A DNA stretch of 64,000 bases from Saussurea involucrata (Eukaryota; Streptophyta; Magnoliopsida; Asterales; Asteraceae): contig CM066321.1 in assembly GCA_033807775.1 (NCBI GenBank), positions 249,476,422 through 249,540,421 of the forward strand, given 5' to 3'. Of this stretch, positions 1 through 9,995 are shown one piece after another (position 1 is the stretch's first letter; each line of letters starts with the position of its first letter). The notes below the pieces were generated by a model. That model worked only from the letters and a program-made list of their open reading frames with translations. It did no database searches and was not told the origin of the DNA. The position numbers and the translations under genes were made by a program.

Positions 1-1
1 T

Positions 2-553
2 TTTCATTTGGAGATAAGGAGACTTATTAAGAAATTATCTGATTTATCAACTAAAATCATGATAGAGAGGAAGTCCAAATCTGATTTGCAGTCAAGGTTT
101 GATTTGTATATTAAAAAGTTTAGGGAATTTGAAACGAAAGTTGTTGACAAATCAAATCATAGTTCAAAAGATCAGATTCGTTCTTCTAATCTGTTTTATG
201 ATTCTGCTATTGATAAATCTTATAATTGTTCTTTTAAAAAGATAAAAATGGAATGGAGAGTTAAAGGAACAACTTCTAAGAAAGAAGTGCCAAAATCAAA
301 AGTTCCTAATTCAAATGTCAAGAAGAACAATACTTTTCAAAGAAAATCTTTTGGTAAACCTGATGTGATTTATTCTGTAAATCAATTAGTCAGAGTTGCA
401 CAAAAGAAACTTTGTTGTTCATATTGTGGGACTAATGATTTTGTGAACAAGAATTTTATTCAGCACTGGTATGGTTCTTATAGAATATCTGCATATGCTA
501 CTACACCTAACAAACCTGGACCCAAGTTCATATGGGTACCAAAGTCAACTTAA
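2..553 (+). CDS. gag: Gag C-terminal part, element E (partial, open at the left edge)
   Basis: The reading frame is open to the window edge and ends in TAA. It corresponds to the C-terminal part of the long Sirevirus Gag. It shares an EWRVKGT block with element A Gag, a CxxC pair followed by His (CSYCGTNDF region, near the end of the frame), and the C-terminal WVPK tail that ends Gag in A and B as well. Overall it is much less similar to A Gag than the ORFx of the two elements are to each other. After the stop, TTTTGCAG is followed by a few codons in the position of the pol start, which run into TAG. Gag would coat the RNA in the retrotransposon particle. Whether this copy is functional cannot be judged because its N-terminus is missing from view. 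Confidence 0.75.
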   Translation, partial: FHLEIRRLIKKLSDLSTKIMIERKSKSDLQSRFDLYIKKFREFETKVVDKSNHSSKDQIRSSNLFYDSAIDKSYNCSFKKIKMEWRVKGTTSKKEVPKSKVPNSNVKKNNTFQRKSFGKPDVIYSVNQLVRVAQKKLCCSYCGTNDFVNKNFIQHWYGSYRISAYATTPNKPGPKFIWVPKST

Positions 554-854
554 TCTGTTTTGCAGGTTATTCATGTGTAGAGCTGAATGAATGATCTATA
601 CCTACACATGACTGAAAACAGATGCTGTGCTTAAATTGAGAATTTTGACTTTTGGATAATTCAGTCCAAAACTCGGTCTAAATGTAATTATGGATTTCTG
701 ATTCATATAGATCAATTTGTTGATTTTGTTGAGCAAGTTATGGTGATTTGAAGTTTAGAATGTTCAAAAATCACAAAATCCATAGGAATGCTTAATCTGC
801 CTAGTTGAAAATATTTTTTTTAAAAATGCTAAATTTTTCTAAGTAAACTTGTCT
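554..854 (+). pseudogene. Collapsed pol of element E
   Basis: About 3.4 kb of pol is missing compared with element A. After the gag stop, a short stretch resembles the pol start, then stops at a TAG. The sequence to about 783 has only faint resemblance to anything in A. From about 784 the last codons of pol (GMLNLPS, stop) reappear and align closely with A. The protease, integrase, RT and RNase H are all absent, so this copy would depend on another element for replication. Confidence 0.75.
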
Positions 855-1162
855 GAGTCTTGAGTTCAGAACTTCTGAGTCTTGAGTTCAGAACTTCTGA
901 GTCTTGAGTTCATAACTTCTGAGTCCTGAGTTCGGAACTTCTGAATCTTGAGTTCAGAACTTCTGAGTCTTGAGTTCAGAACTTCTGAGTCTTGAGTTCG
1001 GAACTTCTGAATCTTGAGTTCAGAACTTCTGAGTCTTGAGTTCAGAACTTCTGAGTCTTGAGATCAGAACCTCTGAATCTTGAGTTCAGAACTTCTGAGT
1101 CTTGAGTTCAGAACTTCTGAGTCTTGAGATCAGAACCTCTGAATCTTAAGGTCAGAAATTCT
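855..1162 (+). repeat. 22-bp tandem array (14 units) between pol and ORFx, element E
   Basis: Fourteen head-to-tail units with consensus GAGTCTTGAGTTCAGAACTT plus CT fill 308 bp exactly. Each junction recreates the dyad TCAGA-N3-TCTGA. Variants recur every third unit (GAATC starts at units 5, 8, 11 and 14; GATCAGAACCTCT ends at units 10 and 13), giving a 66-bp higher-order period. The same array in element A (30057-30232) has about eight units. Confidence 0.97.
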
Positions 1163-1770
1163 GAGTCAATACTTCAGCAATCTAACTTTCAAAAATTTAT
1201 TTTTGAGAAATACAAATAACTTCAACTGTATGGATTATGCTTCTTCGATTATCTTTTTATCTCATCTTTATGTATCATTAATACTCAAATGCATGCTCAA
1301 GTCAAGAGGGAGCATCAAAATTCTTTTGGAAATCATTTTGTGATGCTTAAAAGATTTGTTTTCATTTCTTATCTGTTCAAACCTCTTCTGAATAATCAAA
1401 ATGTTTTATATTGGTCAGAAGTTGATTTTAAAAGACATTTTGGTTACAAGGCAAAATTCTTCTGAGTCATGGAATCAGAACATCTGTGCGTGTTATTCAG
1501 ATCTTTGACTTGAGTCAAAATTCTATCCACTAACACGTGTCAGCTTCATATTTGTTTGACAATGCCACGTATTTCATTTAAATCCTTTGTGGTATTTCAC
1601 ATGTGTTGACTCCGTTATAACATTGATTTCGCTTTTCCGTTAAACCTTTCAACTTCGCGGATTTTAAATAGGTCTTAAAATCCCTATTTCAAATTTCTTT
1701 CAAATTCCAGAGCGAAACGTGAGATACGAATCAAATCCAGAGTTCTTTGAATCTGTTTTCTTCTTAAATC
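1163..1770 (+). promoter_or_regulatory. Spacer upstream of ORFx in element E, candidate internal promoter
   Basis: This 608-bp stretch has no credible ORF. It contains a decayed PPT-like block near 1300 (AAGAGGGAGC, where A has AAGGGGGAGC), an ACACGTGT G-box-like site near 1535, and TTTAAATA at 1663-1670, about 100 bp before the ORFx ATG. The layout is conserved in A. A separate promoter for ORFx is an inference from these motifs only. Confidence 0.4.
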
Positions 1771-4700
1771 ATGTCTGAAATACGAAGAAGTGGTCCAATT
1801 TCTCTACATTCTACAAAATCGATAATGGATTCATCCGATTCGGAAAATGATGAAGTACAAAATAGAGTTGCAGAGGAAGGGGCAATAAGAAATGATGAAG
1901 AAGATGAACAAATGGATGAATCTGAAGGAAATGCGGATGAGGTAAACGTTAATATTGAACATGAACAGAGTGCTGCAGGTTCTATTATGTCAGATAGATC
2001 TATTCTAGTGGAAAGAGTTGTTCCTGAGAGTGAATGGTTGAAATTATCTGAAAATAACTGTATTATATTGTTTGAGGAAAGTCGTTTTAAGCCTGAACAC
2101 AGAATTATCATGGAGTTATTCAAACATCATCCGTACAGAAAATGGTTTACAAGAAGTAAAAATGTGCCTGTTCAGTACATACAACAATGGTGGAAATATC
2201 TTAGGTTAGAAGATAATAAGTTTGTGTCTGAAATTGGAGGAGTGACATTTGTCTTATCTATCTCTGCACTAAGAGAAATGCTGAATCTACCAGAGAAAGA
2301 TGATGTACAAAGAAGAACAGATTTTGAGGATTTACCCCTAACAGAGGAATTAATAGCAGAGTTTATGAAGTTGGGATACAATGAAGGATTGAGGACTCTC
2401 AGTTTGTTCAGAAGAAACAAATTACCACCTATTTGGGCTTGCTTCTTTCATGTAGTAAATAAATGTTTGTCAGGGAAAAATAGTTCTGCTGATCAAGGTT
2501 CTAAACAAATTCTTCAGATATTTCAAGGTTTAGTGAAGAATAGGCATTATGACTATACTTTAATACTTTGGGAAGATATGAAGAATACATTTGAGAAGAA
2601 TCAGAAAGCAATTCAGAAGAAGACAAAGGATGCTCCACTGACATACATTCCCTACATAAGGTACTGGCAAATTGTTATTTGGTATGCCATGCAGGAAAAC
2701 AGAACAATCTCAAGAAGAACAAATGAAGAGCATGGTCCTACATTTTATTTGGGTAAGATGACCTCAGTAACAAGACTTGAAAACTATCCCAATCATAAAC
2801 TATTGCCAAAATCACTTAGGAACTATATTCCAAGGGAGAGTGAGATTTTAAAAGCTTATTGCACCTCTATGGGAATTGAATTACCTCAAATCCCTACCCA
2901 AGAGGACCAACCTGAGAAGAGAGGTGAGGAGTCTAGTCGAATTAGAGAGGGGGAGGATGTTCAGATGGGTGAACATTCTGAGAGACCTGAGAGGGAAAAT
3001 TCTGAGAGCTTGGTTAGATTTGGTGAGGAAAAACAGAATGAGAGTGATGAGGATGAGAGATTGTCAACAGAGGTTCAAACAGAAAGAGATGCCTCTGAAC
3101 CAGCTAATCTTGACCAGGTAACCACAAATGCTATTGGTTCACATCTCTTGGTGTCCAATATTGAAACAAACACCATGGACCTAGTGGTGGATCTTGAACA
3201 ACCCATCCATACCCACTCAGAAGCATTTCAACATGCTACTGTTTCACACAAATCCGGGGAACCATCCCAAACTCATTTGGAGGGAGGTGATAAATCCCAA
3301 CTTATTTTTCAACACATTGAGTCTGAATATCACAGTCCTATTCATATTGAGCCTGAAATTCCTTTTGACACTTGCACAGATCAGGAATTTCGTACTCCTG
3401 AAACAACATTCATAGACATGCCTAATGTTGGGTGTCGAGGATTGGATGGAAGTCCTGGTGAGGTGAACATTACAAAAGCCTCATTCAAACGTGCATCTGT
3501 TGTACAAGATGACTGTGTGTTATCTACAGGCCATGAGCTCTCTGGGCACATGAAAACTGGACCATCTGTTGGTTCAGGTTCACTGTTAGAAACTTCTGAA
3601 TTTGAAAAGATTCAGAAACAAAACAAGGAGATGGGGGAAAAAGTAGAAAATTTGGAGAAGAGGATGGAGGATCTGAATGATGAGGTATCAGATTTGAAAA
3701 ATGTGTTGGAGAAAAAGTTAATTTCTGTTGAAACCAAGGTAGATGATGTAAAGAAATCCTTGGATTCTCACAAAAAGGAGATCATGGATATAATGTCTGG
3801 TTTTCAAAAAGATATGTTGAAACAAATGCAAGATATGCAGGATTCTATACTGAAAGCACTGAGTGTATCACTGGCTTCTACTTCAAAGCCTCTTGATCCT
3901 GTTCCTATTGCAGAAGCTGAAGCTGAAGGTACTTCTAATCAGAACTTAAAAAGAAAGTTTGATGATAATGAGCCTCATGATCATCAAAAGGGGGAGAAAA
4001 GACAAAGGTTAAGTTCTGATGATGACATTGGCATAGAAGATTTTGAGATAGCAGACATGCACTTAGCCAATACAAAAAGTTCAGAAGATCAGACACAGGA
4101 AAATTTAAAGAAGATGATTCAGATAGTACAGCTTGACAGTTCAGATACAGAAGAAATGGAGTTGGGAAGTATGGATAGTAATGAATCAGATAAAACAGAG
4201 GAATTGAACTTGGATACTGAGATGGAAGGAAACTCAGATGAAACTGTAGCTATTGAGGAATCTGATTTGAGAATAGAAGAAATAGTGGAAAGTACAGTGG
4301 TAAACAGGTGTACAGATATTGTGGTTTATAACAGTGAAAGGGCAATGGAGTCTGAATCAGAAGAAAGGAGGTTGAATGAAGAATTGATCAGAAGAATGCA
4401 TAATGAAGTAGTCAGAGCTTTGAGTGTTCAGAAAATTCATAAAGGAATAAAAGTGATAAGACCCATTGATCTGATGGGTGAAGAAGACAGAACTGTGGAT
4501 TACACTCAGGATTTTAAAGATGATTTTAGGTTTAACTTTTGTGATGAGTTAAATTCAGAAGAAGAGTATGTGAAAGTGAAAGACTTCTTTATGCCTTCTG
4601 AATATGTATTCAGAAAACCAATTGAGATTCCAAAGATTAAATTGCAAAGACTAGAAGAACCTGTGTGTGACTTCATTCTAGAGTTAAGTGATGTGCCATT

Positions 4701-6447
4701 AGCCAGACAATTTCATGATGATATTTTTCCTGAGGAAATATATGATAATCTCTACTACACAGAAGGAGAGTATGAGCTTTTGGAAAGTAACATTGATGGT
4801 TTTATGGATGACAGAGCTCAGATGGTCTACTCAGAAGCTTCTAACATGTTCAGAGTTCCTGACTCAAAACTGCATATTCAGAAAAGAATCGAGAAAGTTC
4901 TGATGTTTCAACAAGATGAATTCAATGGTTTAATGTTCGTTAGAATGGAAATACTGAAAGAAAGAAATACAAAGGTTTCCATGTCTACATTTGATTTTCA
5001 CAGATTGACTCTTGATGATCAGATCTTTCTAGTCAAGTTCTTTGCTAGCACTGAAGAAGCCTTGATAGAAATTGAATGCAGAAGACTTCTGGGTATTTAT
5101 GTCAGAAATACATACTTGTATGACTTCCAGTTGGCTATCGAAGAAAGAAAAGAAAAGTGCAATCTGAGTTCTCCCACAAAGAAAACAGAAGTTGATCTGC
5201 ATGTGAAGGGTTTTGTGAATGAAGGAATGGAGACAGAAGGGTTCACATATATGGTTCACGAAAGACTTGAATTGTTCAGATTAAAAGAGTTGGTGAAGTA
5301 CAGTGATGCAACTCTGAATTGGTTGTTGATTAGAATGGAAGTAAGTATGGATGCTGAAAAAGAGAGTTTAAAGAAGAGATGCATAAACTGTGTGAAGAGG
5401 AGGTTGGATTTTAGAAGAAAAATCAGAAACAGTAGTGAATGGTTGCTATCTGAGGTGAATCCCAAAAAGATTCTACATAATGATTTTGTGTTCCCAGCTG
5501 AGTATGAAGTGAATGAAATTTTGTCAGATGAAGTTGAAGAAGTTCAGGACACAACACCTCAGAATGTGCAGATAACTAATATTGACCAAGCTGAACAGTC
5601 TGAACCCAAAGAAGATGAAATATTCATTGATCTGAATGGATACTTTCTTGAATTTGATTTACCTGAGTTCTTCAAACCAAAAGAGGTACAATTCTTGGAT
5701 GTGTATTATGATAGGTCTAAGGAGACTCAGATCTGGTTGGCTGAAAAATCAAGATGTCTTGGCAAAACAAAGCAAGCCGTTTACTCAGATTTTCTAATCA
5801 CTGGAATCAGAGAATTGAAGGTTAAGAAATTCAGAAAGATGGAGTACTTATCCTTTGAAGTTTTGAGAGAAGATGGCAAGGTTTATTATTTTACTGATGC
5901 AGATTTTGAGAAACTGTCAGTGGTTGACTTCTACAGATTACACAGCTTTCTATGTTTTAAAGAGTCAAGTAAAGACAGAAATGAAAGGAAGGCAAGAAGT
6001 GTGGTGATTGAGGCCATGTTCTATATCTTAAGGTGGCATTGCTATACAGATTTCCAAATAGCTCTGTATTTGCAAAAGTCATGTGTTTATCTGGCAAATC
6101 CCAATACAGATCATGAGCAGAAAAAGGTGTTAAAGACTGGAAGTGTTCACAAGTATCCAGATCTGGGAGTATTTTTGAAGAACAAAAGTGGAAAGATCTT
6201 CTTCAGAGCAAAGGAAACTGCAAAATATTGTTCTGGAACTTTAAGGATCATAAAGCACAATTTGGAGAAAAAGATGCTGAAAGTAAAGGAAGCAAACATA
6301 ACTCAAGAAGCAATAAATCAGCAAGTTGAAGTTATTCAAGAAATTATCGACAAGATTGATAAGAGGCTTAATCTGAGGAATGTGCTACTTCAGAAAATTG
6401 TTCCTGCTCTGAAAGAATTAGATGATGCAAAGTTTAAGTTTATTTGA
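1771..6447 (+). CDS. ORFx of element E, 1558 aa, intact third ORF of a Sirevirus-type element
   Basis: This single uninterrupted frame starts at ATG 1771 and ends just before the PPT. Visible parts: an acidic N-terminus; a conserved domain at about residues 85-330 (LGYN at 201, a LPPIW...NKCLSGK...DQ block at 218-242) that is shared with ORFx of B and D; an acidic, Ser/Thr-rich linker; a coiled coil at about 609-700; a basic patch at about 727-747; and two related C-terminal domains at about 1034-1228 and 1343-1558. I see no signal peptide or membrane segment, so the 'env-like' label given to this position in Sireviruses is not supported. Identity to the A copy is about 98% by eye. The biochemical role is unknown. 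It stayed open although pol was lost. Confidence 0.9.
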   Translation: MSEIRRSGPISLHSTKSIMDSSDSENDEVQNRVAEEGAIRNDEEDEQMDESEGNADEVNVNIEHEQSAAGSIMSDRSILVERVVPESEWLKLSENNCIILFEESRFKPEHRIIMELFKHHPYRKWFTRSKNVPVQYIQQWWKYLRLEDNKFVSEIGGVTFVLSISALREMLNLPEKDDVQRRTDFEDLPLTEELIAEFMKLGYNEGLRTLSLFRRNKLPPIWACFFHVVNKCLSGKNSSADQGSKQILQIFQGLVKNRHYDYTLILWEDMKNTFEKNQKAIQKKTKDAPLTYIPYIRYWQIVIWYAMQENRTISRRTNEEHGPTFYLGKMTSVTRLENYPNHKLLPKSLRNYIPRESEILKAYCTSMGIELPQIPTQEDQPEKRGEESSRIREGEDVQMGEHSERPERENSESLVRFGEEKQNESDEDERLSTEVQTERDASEPANLDQVTTNAIGSHLLVSNIETNTMDLVVDLEQPIHTHSEAFQHATVSHKSGEPSQTHLEGGDKSQLIFQHIESEYHSPIHIEPEIPFDTCTDQEFRTPETTFIDMPNVGCRGLDGSPGEVNITKASFKRASVVQDDCVLSTGHELSGHMKTGPSVGSGSLLETSEFEKIQKQNKEMGEKVENLEKRMEDLNDEVSDLKNVLEKKLISVETKVDDVKKSLDSHKKEIMDIMSGFQKDMLKQMQDMQDSILKALSVSLASTSKPLDPVPIAEAEAEGTSNQNLKRKFDDNEPHDHQKGEKRQRLSSDDDIGIEDFEIADMHLANTKSSEDQTQENLKKMIQIVQLDSSDTEEMELGSMDSNESDKTEELNLDTEMEGNSDETVAIEESDLRIEEIVESTVVNRCTDIVVYNSERAMESESEERRLNEELIRRMHNEVVRALSVQKIHKGIKVIRPIDLMGEEDRTVDYTQDFKDDFRFNFCDELNSEEEYVKVKDFFMPSEYVFRKPIEIPKIKLQRLEEPVCDFILELSDVPLARQFHDDIFPEEIYDNLYYTEGEYELLESNIDGFMDDRAQMVYSEASNMFRVPDSKLHIQKRIEKVLMFQQDEFNGLMFVRMEILKERNTKVSMSTFDFHRLTLDDQIFLVKFFASTEEALIEIECRRLLGIYVRNTYLYDFQLAIEERKEKCNLSSPTKKTEVDLHVKGFVNEGMETEGFTYMVHERLELFRLKELVKYSDATLNWLLIRMEVSMDAEKESLKKRCINCVKRRLDFRRKIRNSSEWLLSEVNPKKILHNDFVFPAEYEVNEILSDEVEEVQDTTPQNVQITNIDQAEQSEPKEDEIFIDLNGYFLEFDLPEFFKPKEVQFLDVYYDRSKETQIWLAEKSRCLGKTKQAVYSDFLITGIRELKVKKFRKMEYLSFEVLREDGKVYYFTDADFEKLSVVDFYRLHSFLCFKESSKDRNERKARSVVIEAMFYILRWHCYTDFQIALYLQKSCVYLANPNTDHEQKKVLKTGSVHKYPDLGVFLKNKSGKIFFRAKETAKYCSGTLRIIKHNLEKKMLKVKEANITQEAINQQVEVIQEIIDKIDKRLNLRNVLLQKIVPALKELDDAKFKFI
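3985..4000 (+). promoter_or_regulatory. Internal polypurine tract inside ORFx (element E)
   Basis: AAAAGGGGGAGAAAA lies within the codons for the KGEK basic patch after the coiled coil. Its core matches the 3' PPT of the same element. A similar tract occurs at the same place in every other ORFx in the window. Confidence 0.6.
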
Positions 6448-6462
6448 CAAAAAGGGGGAGAT
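6448..6462 (+). promoter_or_regulatory. 3' PPT, element E
   Basis: The purine run AAAAAGGGGGAGAT directly precedes the LTR start TGTTAG. This is the plus-strand primer site of the LTR retrotransposon. Confidence 0.9.
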
Positions 6463-6950
6463 TGTTAGATCTGAAGTTTTGTCAATAAACCAAGTGTTGA
6501 AGATCTGATAAGAAGGTTCAGAAGTTCTGAGAAGAAGAGTCAGAAGTTCTGAGAAGAAGAGTCAGAGATCTGAGAAAGAGAAGTCAGAAGTTCTGAGAAG
6601 CGTGATCAGAAGAATGTTCAGATGTTCTGAACTACCTGTTCAGAACTTATGACGAGTTTCGTTACTTAGTAATGTGTAAACTAATTAGGACACGTGTTTT
6701 GTTCTTATTAGTCTTTCTTATTTGTACTGTAGCTTTAATATATCCGTTACAGTATAAATAGAGTGGTTAGCACTACGTTGCTAACTGATTGATTTTCCCA
6801 TATTACTTGTATTCATTCCTTGTAATCTTTGAGGTTATCTCTCTCTTAGATCTGTAATTCTGTGCATCATTGAATACAATTGGGCTTGATCATACAATTT
6901 CTCAATTACTTCTTTCTATATTGATTGTAAGAATAGATCCTGCACTTTCA
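6463..6950 (+). repeat. 3' LTR, element E (488 bp)
   Basis: Begins TGTTAGATC and ends CTTTCA. Its length equals that of both LTRs of A, with scattered differences. U3 carries several TCAGA-N3-TCTGA dyads and an ACACGTGT site. A TATAAATA box is at 6753-6760. Confidence 0.95.
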
Positions 6951-8575
6951 GTTTCCATCTTCCGAACAAAGGTGATGAGTTCTTCAGTGGTGTCACTCTT
7001 GGAACGGAGAAACATAACCCATGTATAACGAGAGAATTCATCAACTATGACCAGTGTATATTTCTTTCCAGCGATGGATTGTGTGTTAACAGGGCCAAAC
7101 AAATCCATATGGAGGAGACGACACTGACGAGACTTGCTTTGACTTAAAGCTTGCTTTGGGCTGCTTCCCTTTCTCACATGCTGAACATAAAGACTCTTTG
7201 GCGTATGAGTGCTGAGGTAGACCAGTAACTAACTCTTTTGAAGAAAGAGTGTTCAGTGTCTTGAAATTCAGATGAGAGAGCCTCTTATGCCATAGTCAGT
7301 TGACATCAGATGAGGCTTTTGAGAAGAAACGGGAGTTCTCAGTGGTTGTTGAGTCCATGTTTATTACATAAACATTTTCCAAATGATAACCGTTGAGAGC
7401 TATCTTCTCCTTTTTGTCAGTGACAAAGCAGGATTCCTTGGTAAAGATTACCTTGTTATCCTTGTCCCAAAGCTGACTGATGCTTAACAGATTATGCTTC
7501 AGCCCTTCAACATATGCGACTCTTCTGAAGGTTGTTGTACCATTAGAGAGTACACCAAACCCTCGGGTATGTCCTTTTCCATTTCCACCGAAAGTCACAG
7601 AGGGACCCTTCTCTTCCTTGTATTCAGCGAGCATGCTTTTCTTTCCAGTCATGTGTCTAGAGCATCCGCTATCGAGATACCAGATACCCTTCTTAACCTG
7701 CATCACAAAGGAAGATTCGTTTTTCTTGGGTACCCACTTAACCATGTGTACACGTTTGTCAGTGGAAGTAGTTGGAATGGAAGGTTCAGCAATCTTCGCA
7801 GCATTTGAAGATTCAGCTTTGTCAGTCTTCACTTTGGTTAATTTCTTAACCTCAATGGTCTTCTTTGCCTTGGGGGCAATCTTCACCTTAGCTATCTTTT
7901 CAGCTTTGGTGGCTGTGGGGCACTTACTAGCAATATGATCAGTGAGTCCACAGTGATAACATTTCCTATAACTAAAAGTAGTTCTAGGACCATTTGAATG
8001 CTGAGCTTTAGATTTTGAATTAGAAGTACCAGCACCAAGTAAGCTGATGGCTTTTGAAATGGGAGGAACATTCAGTTCTTCGGATTTCTTACCAAGGACA
8101 TCCACTCTGAGTCTAGGAGTAGATCGCTATATAGACCCACGCTGAGTAGATCCAGAGATCTGATTCCTTGATCCAGAGGAATGAATCACTAAAGCTTTAG
8201 AAGCATTCAGCTTAGGTACTAAGGTACCCTTCTGAGGATTTTGGTAAATAGCAATTCCTTTACCTTTATCTTTAAAGACAAAGGTAGGTTTTGGATAAAC
8301 CATTTTCTCTTTACCTTTTGAAGAGGTAGAATTTTTCTTAGAGATAGGCGGTCTGGAGGACGAACATTGAGAAGAGGAAGTGTCAGCGACTGAGGATACG
8401 AAAGTTCCAAATAGGAGCATGGAACGATCAGTGGTTGGTTTTTGATTATCAGCTTTGTAACCAAGACCACGTTTATCACTCAGGGGAATCTGAGACTTGA
8501 TTATCTCAGTGATCTTTGTTGAAGAATTACACCATCCTTCAACAATAGCTTTTTCAGCTCTTAAAGCAGAGATAG
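6951..8575 (-). pseudogene. Element C: gag 3' end, protease and integrase start, broken
   Basis: Reading leftward on the minus strand from 8575, this continues the gag of C after the D insertion. It has a CCHC knuckle (CYHCGLTDHIASKC, near 7950), a gag-end WVPK motif, then the protease DSG in a WYLDSGCSRHMTG block, the GAG-pre-integrase His/Cys region and the first part of the integrase core (HMDLFGP). Gag and pol are in one frame here, unlike A and B. Breaks include stops at 8127 (TAG) and 7296 (TGA, apparently for Trp) and a frameshift near 7150. At 6951 the integrase is cut by element E, and the rest of C lies left of the window. Confidence 0.85.
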
Positions 8576-8608
8576 TGTTAGGGCAGGTTTTATAGTTGAT
8601 TTATAGTT
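8576..8608 (+). repeat. 5' LTR remnant of element D
   Basis: The first 33 bases match the start of the 3' LTR (TGTTAGGGCAGGTTTTATAG onward, one mismatch). The match then stops abruptly, so a deletion removed most of the 5' LTR together with the primer site, gag and pol. Confidence 0.85.
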
Positions 8609-9015
8609 CCTTTCTTCGTGTGTTTCTCTTACTTCATACTGTCGTCTGATTTCCGTTCACTATCTCTGTGCTTTCACCATATGTTCTTGTGTTTAGGGGG
8701 AGCACCTTGCGGTATCAGGTAAGATCTCTAATACTTTGAGGGGGAGCGTCACACACAGTTTTTCTCTTAAATGTCAAAAGTTTTTGTGTGTGTGGGCACT
8801 CCTGTGTTGATGTTATGGTCATCGCTTGAGGGGGAGCGGCACAAGTTTTTCTTGAAAAGTCTAAACGTTTTTGTGTGTCGGACTCCTCCACTACACTCTT
8901 CTGCACTATCCGAGGGGGAGCGATAAATCCCCATGCTCAGTTTGAGGGGGAGCGAGAGAAAGTGCTCTTCTGGTTCAGATTCCTGCAAAATTCCAAGGGA
9001 AAGGACCGGTTGGAG
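8609..9015 (+). repeat. Cluster of five polypurine tracts in the D spacer
   Basis: GGGGGAGC occurs five times, near 8696, 8741, 8831, 8912 and 8946, four of them preceded by GA. The second and third are followed by similar text (a CACA run, then GTTTTTGTGTGTG or similar), suggesting local duplication. Multiple PPT-like blocks downstream of pol are a known Sirevirus feature. Nothing coding is evident. Confidence 0.8.
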
Positions 9016-9860
9016 TTATCCGGACAGTATCCGGAAACCCCAAGGTTTCCGGACAGTATCTGGATCCGGTATGAATCTGGGTCGGCCAAGAATCCGGACA
9101 CCATCCGGCTATATAAGCCACCCGGACTCCCTTTTGTTTTTCTTTATCCGGAAATTCGCCCTAAAACCCTCAAAACCCTCGACGACTTTCTCTCTCGCCT
9201 GGACTCGCCCCACTCACTCGATTTGCACTTCGTTTTAGTCCCATATCCAGGTATGCTTCTCAATATCACATCGTGTTAATGTTTACCCCATCTTTAATCA
9301 CTTAAATGCACGATTTATCCACGCGATTCGTTGATAGAACAGTGTCCAAATACCCATTAAGGGTTTCGTCACTTTTGGCCAAATGTGTGGGGTTTCGAGT
9401 TACATCGATGCCCTTATAACCTAATTAGTGACTCTCGACAACATCCGTGGCCTACTACGTACTTGGGATTGCCTGTTCTGCTTTTGGACTGCTTGAGTCC
9501 TCGTTCGGACACGTTCCTCGTGTCCGGACACGTTCAAACCGATGCTAGTATATCCGGACATGTTCAACCACATGCTGATCCATTCGGAAACCAACATCAC
9601 CCGGAGACCTAGTTGTCCGGATACCTTAGGGTTTCCGGTAAGTTCAACTACCGGGTAGTTTGGTGTCTGGACTCTAATGTTATCCGGAAGAAGAGTGTAC
9701 TCGGACACCCCTGACACCCGGAATCCCTTGTCCGGAGTCCCCACTTTATCCGGGCACTCCCTTTTTCATCCGGATACCTCCGACATCCGGACACATGTGT
9801 TGTCCGGAAACAACTCGGTCCAGAAAACTTGGCTTTCCCATTTTTGTCCGGACACCCCTA
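9016..9860 (+). repeat. TCCGGA-rich spacer of element D
   Basis: Several dozen CCGG-centred motifs (TCCGGA, often TGTCCGGACA or ATCCGGA) are scattered irregularly through this stretch. They are not a simple tandem array. No ORF here resembles a known protein; short open frames are by-products of the composition. This resembles the dyad clusters of A and B but with a different core. Confidence 0.8.
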
Positions 9861-9995
9861 TTGCCATCTATGTACCTGTTTTGTCACTGCCAGTCCTCGA
9901 TCTGTCTCAGATTGAGCCAATCACAATAAAGGTACGCGCCAACACTTGTTCATCCATCCCAATTTCTAACTGTGTATTTATTTTACAGATTATCT
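9861..9995 (+). promoter_or_regulatory. Short leader upstream of D ORFx
   Basis: AT-rich leader ending in TATTTATTTTACAG shortly before the ORFx ATG at 9996. The end looks like a splice acceptor, so ORFx of this family could be expressed from a spliced RNA. The donor is not identifiable because the element is deleted upstream. Confidence 0.3.

Larger units (their letters stand above)
1..6950 (+). mobile_element. Element E: pol-less Sirevirus-type Ty1/copia retrotransposon, 3' portion
   Basis: This is a plus-strand element whose left end lies outside the window. In order it holds the end of gag, a collapsed pol of about 230 bp, a 22-bp tandem array, a spacer, an intact 1558-residue ORFx, a PPT and a 3' LTR ending in TTTCA. 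From about position 784 rightward it is nearly identical to element A in the opposite orientation. Its gag tail is clearly more divergent from A. The right edge cuts the integrase of element C, and the next five bases (GTTTC, 6951-6955) are the expected target duplication, but the partner copy is not visible. Confidence 0.9.

Noticed and set aside
855..1162. CRISPR-like regular repeat
   Set aside because: Units abut with no unique spacers, and the setting is a plant retrotransposon, so it is a simple tandem array.
7480..7938. Plus-strand open frames of about 100-150 codons
   Set aside because: Antisense to the gag-protease region of C, which has recognisable motifs on the minus strand.
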